Shown piece after piece: positions 55,375-61,630 of a stretch of DNA of 64,000 nt (position 1 is the first letter of the stretch; each line of letters begins with the position of its first letter). The DNA is from Ktedonobacterales bacterium (GTDB lineage: Bacteria > Chloroflexota > Ktedonobacteria > Ktedonobacterales > DATBGS01), in assembly GCA_036557285.1 (NCBI GenBank), contig DATBHW010000021.1:1-64000 (forward strand), written 5' to 3'. A program made the translations under genes and the position numbers. Under the pieces are notes generated by a model. The model saw only the letters and a program-made list of their open reading frames with translations, was not told the DNA's origin and ran no database searches.

Positions 55375-55393
55375 AAGCCCCTAGTCGGGGCTT
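55375..55393 (-). terminator. Terminator-like hairpin
   Basis: AAGCCCC-TAGTC-GGGGCTT; on the minus strand followed by TTATTTT. It lies in the gap between 55257 and 55801, which otherwise has no gene and holds the two following regulatory features. Confidence 0.5.
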
Positions 55394-55410
55394 AAGGTTT
55401 TATAAGATTT

Positions 55411-55537
55411 GCAGTAACAAAACGTCGCAAGACAATTTTAGCACTGCCCGCTTTCTCGGTCAATACCTTACAGCGGCCTGCCTCTTACCCCGGTTGTTCA
55501 CCTAACAGCCTACAAAACTGCGACGTCTTGTTACTGC
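55411..55537. repeat. Inverted repeat, 19-bp arms
   Basis: GCAGTAACAAAACGTCGCA (55411-55429) matches the complement of 55519-55537 with one mismatch, 89 nt apart. It lies 46 bp before the octad array and could be part of an origin or a regulatory RNA. Confidence 0.6.
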
Positions 55538-55582
55538 TAGGTTGCTAGTATCATACAGCCAGCGTTTTTACCCTGTCTAGCC

Positions 55583-55735
55583 GTACTACAGTACTCCCGT
55601 ACCACAGTACGTCCCGTCCCCTGGTCCCCTAGTACGGGCGTACCGTGGAACCACGGCGCCGGAGCACCCTAGTTCCAGAGAACTATCGTACGAGGGTACT
55701 CTAGTACCATAGAACCAAGGGACTAGGGTACCCCT
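55583..55735. repeat. Phased array of ~19 octads GNNCnnnn, candidate centromere
   Basis: GTAC occurs at 55583, 55591, 55599, 55607, 55632, 55640, 55688, 55696, 55704 and 55728. From 55616 onward every 8 bp starts with G and has C at place 4 (GTCC, GTCC, GTAC, GTAC, GAAC, GCGC, GCAC, GTTC, GAAC, GTAC, GTAC, GTAC, GAAC, GGAC, GTAC), and the first four units are also 8 bp apart with one 9-bp step at 55607. Tandem short units like this are bound by RHH dimers in type Ib partition systems (omega/ParG). It sits upstream of parA. Confidence 0.75.
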
Positions 55736-55801
55736 ACATATGCAGCAGGTGCAACAAAATAGCATTGACAGTACGCTTGCTGCTGCATTAAGCTTACCGT
55801 T

Positions 55802-55978
55802 ATGAAGGCGTATCTCAACGCATCCGAGGTCGCAAAACTATTGAGGGTAGACCGGGCCACGGTCAGCCGCTGGCTCAAGAAAGGCCGCGTGAAAGGGGCA
55901 ACCAGAGTTGGTAGTGCAGGGCAGTGGCGCATTCCATTAGAATCATACGATAAGCTTATCAGAGGCGGCCAGCAATGA
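55802..55978 (+). CDS. Small MerR/excisionase-like HTH protein
   Basis: 58 aa: MKAYLNASEVAKLLRVDRAT followed by SRWLKKGRVKGATRVGSAGQ and WRIPLESYDKLI. The helix-turn-helix with a wing is typical of excisionase-like or small DNA-binding proteins. Stop overlaps the parA start (ATGA), so it is part of the partition operon. Confidence 0.8.
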   Translation: MKAYLNASEVAKLLRVDRATVSRWLKKGRVKGATRVGSAGQWRIPLESYDKLIRGGQQ

Positions 55979-56736
55979 AGGTGGTTAGCTTCTCGATATT
56001 CAAAGGCGGGACAGGGAAGACCACCTCCACTGTCAGCACAGCCGCCGCGCTGAGGAAGAAAGGGAAGCGCGTTTTGTTGGTTGACCTTGACCAGCAGGCG
56101 TCAGCGACACGGTATCTTGATCTTGACCCAGAGGCAACCCCCAGTCTCTACGATGTCTTTCTTGGGGCGAAGTCCGCCCAGGCTGCGATCAGACATACTA
56201 AGTTCGGCATCGATGTCTTGCCATCCCACTACCTGCTTGCAGCCATTGAAGAAGCGCTGGAGCCTGGTGAGGAGCAAAAGCTCTCAGGTATGCTAAATCC
56301 GTTGAAGCAAGAGTATGACTTCATCCTGATTGATACGCCGCCTGGCAAGGCTATGCTGGCGTTTAACGGTCTGGCCGCCGCCGACCTGATTGTTATACCA
56401 GCCTCTGCCGAACGCATGGCAGTAGACGGCGTAGCAGACCTTATATCGCATGTCCAGAAGATCATGTGGTCAAAGTTCGCTCTGGGCCATCAGGAGCTAC
56501 GCATCCTGTTTACCATGTACCGGGCGACGACCAGTCATTCACCGGCTATCGTCGAGAATGCCCGGAAAATCTGGCGCGAAAACGTGCTGAATTTCAAGAT
56601 ACCTCATGCCACCATCTTCTCGCGTTCCTATGACGAGAAGACACCAATCGGTATGTTAGACCCATCCCACCCTGGTGCAATTGCTTATGACCTGTTTGCG
56701 GATTGGTTAATCGACAGCAGCAATGAAGCAGCCTAG
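55975..56736 (+). CDS. parA: ParA-family partition ATPase
   Basis: 253 aa. Deviant Walker A KGGTGKTT (10-17), Walker A' VDLDQQASAT, Walker B LIDTPPG. No N-terminal HTH, so ATPase core only, as in type Ib partition. Forms nucleoid-bound gradients that move plasmid complexes with a centromere-binding protein. Overlaps the HTH gene start and the RHH gene, so translationally coupled. Confidence 0.92.
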   Translation: MKVVSFSIFKGGTGKTTSTVSTAAALRKKGKRVLLVDLDQQASATRYLDLDPEATPSLYDVFLGAKSAQAAIRHTKFGIDVLPSHYLLAAIEEALEPGEEQKLSGMLNPLKQEYDFILIDTPPGKAMLAFNGLAAADLIVIPASAERMAVDGVADLISHVQKIMWSKFALGHQELRILFTMYRATTSHSPAIVENARKIWRENVLNFKIPHATIFSRSYDEKTPIGMLDPSHPGAIAYDLFADWLIDSSNEAA

Positions 56737-57085
56737 AACCAGTGATTTTGACCCGAACGCTAAAGAGCATAGCCTCAAGTCTTCGATGGCCGACTTCCCG
56801 GCTATAGAGAAGCCGAGGCCGGTACAGCCCAAAATTGCTGCCAAAGAGCAGGGGACTCCAGGACCAGAGGACCAGAGTACCAGGGTACCCCTGACATCCG
56901 CCGCTGAGCCGAAGCGAAAGATTAAAAAGCGGCACCCCTTCGACATCTATGAAGATCAGATTGAGGCGCTTCGGCAGCGCTCTATTGAAGACCAGAAGCA
57001 GGGAGGGATTGGCAGCCAGAGCGCGATGGTTCGGGAAGCGCTAGATGACTGGCTCGCCAAAGTCAGGGGAAGAATGGCACCATAG
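56723..57085 (+). CDS. RHH centromere-binding protein, partner of ParA
   Basis: 120 aa. N-terminal ~70 residues disordered and Pro/Lys-rich, C-terminal RKIKKRHPFDIYEDQIEALRQRSIEDQKQGGIGSQSAMVREALDDWLAK in ribbon-helix-helix pattern (strand ending HPFDIYED, two helices). ParG/omega-like place in the operon, overlapping parA by 14 bp. A second octad cluster lies inside this gene at 56853-56892. Confidence 0.8.
   Translation: MKQPRTSDFDPNAKEHSLKSSMADFPAIEKPRPVQPKIAAKEQGTPGPEDQSTRVPLTSAAEPKRKIKKRHPFDIYEDQIEALRQRSIEDQKQGGIGSQSAMVREALDDWLAKVRGRMAP
56853..56892. repeat. Second octad cluster within the RHH gene
   Basis: Five consecutive units at exactly 8-bp spacing: GGACtcca, GGACcaga, GGACcaga, GTACcagg, GTACccct. 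The last unit is identical to the last unit of the 55583-55735 array. Encodes part of the linker (approx. GTPGPEDQSTRVPLT). Confidence 0.65.
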
Positions 57086-57306
57086 GTCCGCTCTGGACAT
57101 GAACTATGGTTCCTCACCTATGAGATACAAGCAGGATTGGCCCTCCTTATATGACCTCTGGAGGCTTACCTTACGTTGATCGTAACAAACCTGCTATACG
57201 TAAAAACCATTCCACCGCACTTGTTTGTATCTGGGGTATTGATACAGTAAGCAGGGGCGCAGGCTACCTTCTGGGCATTTGGGTGGCCGGCCCCCGCGAG
57301 GGAGCG

Positions 57307-57501
57307 ATGACACGAGCAGAGCAGCGGCGTAGAGTCCTAAAAGCCAAAGTAGCTTTGGCGCTCTACAGCGAGTACGGCAGAGTACCCCAGGAAAAACAAA
57401 TTGACGAGGTGTACCACGTAACCAGGGTGCTGTATAAGGCTGCCCTCAATACTCATTACTTGCGGAAACGGCTGAAGACCGGGCAACTGGCGCTGTTTTA
57501 G
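57307..57501 (+). CDS. Small hypothetical protein
   Basis: 64 aa from ATG 57307, with GAGGGAG upstream; the longer frame from 57151 is less likely. RAEQRRRVLKAKVALALYSEYGRVPQEKQIDEVYHVTRVLYKAALNTHYLRKRL, helical and basic, unknown. Confidence 0.5.
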   Translation: MTRAEQRRRVLKAKVALALYSEYGRVPQEKQIDEVYHVTRVLYKAALNTHYLRKRLKTGQLALF

Positions 57502-57515
57502 GTGAGAGAACAGCT

Positions 57516-57700
57516 ATGCTGATAGGCTACGCCCACGTCTCTCCCAGGACCAAACGCTACACATGCAGACCAACGACTGAAGGCGGCTGGCTACGACCTC
57601 AGCCACATTTCCGCTGATACTATCAGTAGCTCTACGGTTGACCAGCCAGGCTTATGCGAGGCACTGAGCCACTGGCCGAGGTTTGGACACCACGCCCTGA
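57516..57700 (+). pseudogene. Decayed serine resolvase
   Basis: Starts MLIGYAHVSPRTKR (compare GYARVS of resolvases). After a frameshift, LKAAGYDLSHISADTISSST and DQPGLCEALSHW follow, clearly the same family. The catalytic Ser of YARVS is present but the gene is truncated after ~60 codons and shifted. The gap 57502-57999 has no other gene. Confidence 0.75.
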
Positions 57701-57873
57701 ACGATCAGAAGCGTCCAGGCAGACCAGCAGGGCATTGATTACCGCTTCTTTCTGGCCTTCCCATCAGTCTTGTATATTCCTTTCTAGCCTACTATTCATG
57801 CCACACCGTCGGCAGCGTTTTTTACGCGGCACCTCGCCAGAGGTGTAAAGTAATTCGCGGGCAAGCTAAACCA

Positions 57874-57944
57874 CTGCATGCCTTGCGAGCGGGCTGTATA
57901 ATGACAGCCTACGACCGTGACCGGAAGAGCCATAAAGCGGCTCT
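57874..57944 (+). promoter_or_regulatory. Promoter and hairpin before the mobilization genes
   Basis: -10 TATAAT (57897-57902); the best -35 17 nt upstream is weak. AGAGCC-ATAAAGC-GGCTCT (57926-57944) forms a hairpin, and the 57850-57999 gap is the natural place for the oriT of the relaxase genes. No nic site was recognised. Confidence 0.35.
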
Positions 57945-57999
57945 GATACTTCCCGCGCATCACCCCAACGCGCTAGAGACGACAAAGCCATAGGCCACC

Positions 58000-58599
58000 A
58001 TGCAAAACGATGCGAACGACAACTGGCATCATGTGCCAGCAGATGAAGAAATAATCCTGCGGAGCGGAAGGCAAGATAAGAACGCAGATGAGCGCGAACG
58101 CGCACCCAAGACGTTCTCTGTAACACATAAAAAACCGGCGCGTTCGCACCCCAAACGGCAGACCGAGTACGTCATGCTCTGGGTCAAGCGGGGCGTGAAG
58201 CGGGAGCTTCAGCGCATCGCCGACGCCGAAGGCTTGAGCCTGTCGCGCACCGGAGCCGCCGCGCTTGAGGAGTGGCTGGCACAACGCCTACACATGCAGC
58301 ACGCGGGCCTATTGCAGCCCATTATCGAGCGGGCTATCGCCACCCACATGCGAGCGTACAGCAGCCGGATAGCCACACTGCTCGTCAGAAGCATGTTTGA
58401 GAGCGAGCAGACCCGCGCCATAGCTACGAACATCCTAGCCCGGCAGCAGGGCGTTACCCAGGCTGTGCTGGAACAAATCCTTGACGGTTCAAGCGACACC
58501 GCGCGCCGCAATATCACCCGCGTGACGCCCCAATTAGAAAGCCTGATACGCGAGGTAGAGCGCTGGCTGGAGCGGAGCGCCGAAGCCACTCAAGAGTAA
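58000..58599 (+). CDS. Relaxosome accessory protein (MobC/RHH-like)
   Basis: 199 aa. N-terminal ~50 residues polar and basic, then an RHH-like segment (QTEYVMLWVKRGVKRELQRIADAEGLSLSRTGAAALEEWLAQ, about 54-95), and a long helical C-terminus. Directly upstream of the relaxase gene (2 nt apart), the place of MobC/TraJ-type oriT-binding proteins. Likely recruits the relaxase to oriT. Confidence 0.7.
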   Translation: MQNDANDNWHHVPADEEIILRSGRQDKNADERERAPKTFSVTHKKPARSHPKRQTEYVMLWVKRGVKRELQRIADAEGLSLSRTGAAALEEWLAQRLHMQHAGLLQPIIERAIATHMRAYSSRIATLLVRSMFESEQTRAIATNILARQQGVTQAVLEQILDGSSDTARRNITRVTPQLESLIREVERWLERSAEATQE

Positions 58600-58601
58600 C
58601 A

Positions 58602-59102
58602 ATGACCGTTGTGAAGGCCAGTTATACCCGGCAGGGCGGGATTGCAAAGGATGCAGTCCGCTATATTGAAAGCCGTCCCGGCAGGGAGCGCGCCAAGATG
58701 CAGAGAACCCTGTTTAATGCGGATGGAAAAGTGCAGCGGCAGGAAGTATACGCCATGATCGACCAGGCCGACCAGGGCTGCTACTTCTTTCGCCTGGTTA
58801 TCAGCCCGGACCCGTGTGGCGAGGATAGAGACAGAGAACTCTCGCTCAGAGATATCACTGAGCGCACCATCCAGAGCCTGGAAGCTCGTTTCCAGCGTCC
58901 CTTGCAATGGGTAGGCGCAATACACGCCGACCATGCCGGGCATCGGCACGTCCACGCGCTTGCCATCCTGCCGGAGCGCCTACAGAAGCAAGACCTTGAC
59001 CGTCTACGCGAGGCGGCTACAGAAGCAGCGCTGGAGCAGGTCCAACAGCTTGCGCTGGCCCGCAAGGAACGGGAACGTGTGCAGGAAGAGTTGTCATGGT
59101 AG
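58602..59102 (+). CDS. Minimal relaxase (HUH-type mobilization nuclease)
   Basis: 166 aa, much shorter than most relaxases, which exceed 300 aa. YTRQGGIAKDAVRYIESRPGR and the triad-like HADHAGHRHVHALAIL (H108, H111, H114, H116, H118) give the relaxase motif; Y8 or Y21 is the candidate nucleophile. No C-terminal helicase or primase. It would nick oriT and start transfer. Its 3' end overlaps the coupling ATPase by 7 bp. Confidence 0.78.
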   Translation: MTVVKASYTRQGGIAKDAVRYIESRPGRERAKMQRTLFNADGKVQRQEVYAMIDQADQGCYFFRLVISPDPCGEDRDRELSLRDITERTIQSLEARFQRPLQWVGAIHADHAGHRHVHALAILPERLQKQDLDRLREAATEAALEQVQQLALARKERERVQEELSW

Positions 59103-60532
59103 AGCAGGTACTCCATCGGGCACGTTTTGCCCACACCCGCGAACTCTGGCACTTGCTGTCTGACTCATTTATTCCTGATGGGGTGCTGCTCGGAACAAGG
59201 CGGCTGTTTCTCTTTGGCAAGCCGTCCGTGACGGTCAGGAGATCAAAGCAGCGCCCGGAGATCGGTAATCTTTTGATCGTTGCCCCCACCAGAGGCGGGA
59301 AGGGGCTCCTGGCGGTCAGCCAACTGCTCACCTGGCATCACAGCGTGATCGTCAATGACATCAGGGGCGACCTCTTTGCTCAGACTGCTGGATTCCGCAA
59401 CCTGCTCGGGCCGGTCTATGTGCTTGACCCCACCGGAGCCGGGCACGCCTACGACCCCTTACAAGGGAAGACCACCGAAGACGCCCTCTACGCCAGCGCC
59501 GCGCACTTGCTGTACCAGACCGAGGAACGGGAGCCGATCTTTACGCAGCGAGCCACGACGATGCTGATGTGTATCTTTGCCGCGGCCAAGCAGGAAGGAG
59601 TAGCCGCCCTGCCATATGCCAGGGCGCTGCTTCGCTCAGGTCTGGCCGCTTGTGCGGAGCGGTTGCAGACAGTATCCCCAGACCTGGCGACCCTGTTTCT
59701 TGATGTGCGCCTGGAGCAGGCTCATCTTACCGACCGCTTTTTGCTGTCGGCCTGGGGAACCCTCACGGCCAGGATGCGCCCGCTGCTTACGGAGACGGTT
59801 GTACGGTCGCTGGCACGGACAGACGTTACTGCTGAACAGATTATGACCGACAAGAAGCCGGTTACGGTGTATCTGCGCTGGAAAGAGCAAAACCTGCTGG
59901 CCCTATCGCCACTGGTCCGGCTCTTATGGGGGTCTCTTATAGATGAGTTAATCACGACCTATGACCAGCGAGCGGGAAGCGGCTGCCAGCCGGTCCTGTT
60001 GCTGATCGATGAAGGCGGAAGAACGGCTATACCCTCGTTGGCCGACCACGCTACGACGGTAGTGGGCCGCGGTATCAGCATATGGCTGGCGGTGCAATCC
60101 CTCTCACAGCTAGAGGTGGTATACGGCAAGGCCCGCGCCCAGGTGCTCAGAGACAATATGGAGAGCCAGCTTTACTACCGGCCCACCGATGTAGCCACTG
60201 CTCGCTATGTAGAAGAACGTTGCGGTAGACGATCAGCGTATGCCCGCCATACCACCGAACAGCAGGGCGGCCACGCCAGCGAGGGACGATCAGAGCAGGC
60301 CGTACCACTGCTGAGCGCCCAGGAGTTCTTGCGGTACAAAGACCATGAGGTTATCGGCTTTCACCGGGCGTTGCCGCCGATCAAGCTAGAGCGCATGGAC
60401 TGGCGGCAATACCCCTTACTACAGAAGCGGCTATCTGTACCTCCACCGAAACTACCCACTCTTGCGGACATTGCCGATCTGCCTATGATGCGGGGAATGA
60501 ACCAACCTGTGTACATAGACCCTGACGGGTAG
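59096..60532 (+). CDS. VirD4/TraG-type coupling ATPase
   Basis: 478 aa. Walker A APTRGGKG (63-70) and Walker B LLLIDEGGRTA, with the intermediate motifs VNDIRGDLF and VLDPTGAGHAYDPL typical of VirD4. No N-terminal membrane helices are apparent, unlike most coupling proteins, so it may be a soluble TraG-like variant. It would link the relaxosome to a secretion channel that is not in the window. Confidence 0.88.
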   Translation: MVEQVLHRARFAHTRELWHLLSDSFIPDGVLLGTRRLFLFGKPSVTVRRSKQRPEIGNLLIVAPTRGGKGLLAVSQLLTWHHSVIVNDIRGDLFAQTAGFRNLLGPVYVLDPTGAGHAYDPLQGKTTEDALYASAAHLLYQTEEREPIFTQRATTMLMCIFAAAKQEGVAALPYARALLRSGLAACAERLQTVSPDLATLFLDVRLEQAHLTDRFLLSAWGTLTARMRPLLTETVVRSLARTDVTAEQIMTDKKPVTVYLRWKEQNLLALSPLVRLLWGSLIDELITTYDQRAGSGCQPVLLLIDEGGRTAIPSLADHATTVVGRGISIWLAVQSLSQLEVVYGKARAQVLRDNMESQLYYRPTDVATARYVEERCGRRSAYARHTTEQQGGHASEGRSEQAVPLLSAQEFLRYKDHEVIGFHRALPPIKLERMDWRQYPLLQKRLSVPPPKLPTLADIADLPMMRGMNQPVYIDPDG

Positions 60533-61630
60533 ACGCCGGATGGGCTGCAATCAAGGGGAAGAACGGACCTACGCGCGCTCTAGGGGAGGCAGCGCCGACT
60601 GATACGCTTGCGCATACGATGGCTGTTCTGACAGGGCATGGGTTTAGGCAAGCACTGCTGCCTCTGGTGCCCAAACGGAGGTTCCGTGCCTGCATACTTG
60701 GGTAATGTAAAGCTGCCGTTCGGTAGCAGCCATCCAGGTACGCTCGCCTGTGCAACGCCGCGGCGTGTGTTGCGTTCTTCCTCAGAGAAAAGAGGAGAGT
60801 CCCGTCGGCCAATCGAGTAAGGGCCTCCGTCTGGCGGCAACCTGGCCCTCCGCTCAGAGTCATCTCGGGTACTGGCCTGTCATACGGTACCGTTGTTTTC
60901 CGTCTCCCAAGCACGCATGGCTAACCGCTTGCTCATCGTGGCCGATGCAAGGTCAGTGTCTGGCAACCCTAAGGTTATATAGGTCGGTGCGCCCTGGCCT
61001 CTAACAGTCGTGTCACCAGGTTGCTTTAAAAGCTTAGGGGTATATTGTGGTGCGCGTTCCCCGTTTGCACAGCGCCAGGTGCTTCTTGACGAATACTGGC
61101 GAGCTGTTCTCGGCCAAAGTGCTGCTTAAATCTATTAAGCATGCCAGCTAATACTGTATGCTTGCCGTCAATAGTCTGCCCTATAAATGGAGGTGCTTGC
61201 ATTGGCCCCGACCGCTAGACCAGGGCACCGCTTTATGATTGATGCTTGACCGTTTTGGGACGGCAGTATGGGCCTGATTTTGTCAGGAATTGTCGGTCGG
61301 CTGTGGATAACTGATGATACCAATCAGGCGGCAGAGTGAGATGTAGTCCTAAATACAACCCTTTTCCTGTGTGGCGTAAAACGTTGTATCGCACGCAACG
61401 GATTTTTGGCCGGATATGTTGCTCGTGCGCCGCTTCCAGGCGTTGTATCGCACGCAACGGATTTTTAGCTGGATATTTTGTTGGTGAGCTTCACATAGCG
61501 ACTGCACTTTATCTCCGAATTTGTTCTTGTCCGGACCCAGAAACGCTGGGAAAATTGACACAGGCCCATTCCTGGGCCAAAGACATAAACATAAAACAAA
61601 GCTTTGGATACAAACACTGCTAAAACCAAG
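60533..61630. other. Long non-coding stretch (about 1.1 kb)
   Basis: No convincing gene. It contains the 26-bp direct repeats at 61382 and 61441, an AAGCAT...ATGCTT inverted pair at about 61137-61165, and near the 3' end TTGACA (61555-61560) with GGCCCA-TTCC-TGGGCC, which may be part of the promoter or attenuator of the surface protein gene. Candidate for an untranslated RNA or the element's origin. Confidence 0.5.
61382..61466. repeat. 26-bp direct repeat, period 59
   Basis: Copies at 61382-61407 and 61441-61466 are identical, beginning CGTTGTATCGCACGCAACGG; similarity continues to about 61423 and 61482 (GGATATGTTG/GGATATTTTG). Each copy contains CGTTG...CAACG, a short inverted pair. Confidence 0.75.

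Noticed and set aside
57151-57501. A 116-aa gene starting at 57151
   Set aside because: The ribosome-binding site supports ATG 57307; the upstream part has no family features.
61382-61466. A small CRISPR array
   Set aside because: Only two repeats, a 33-bp gap and no cas genes nearby.
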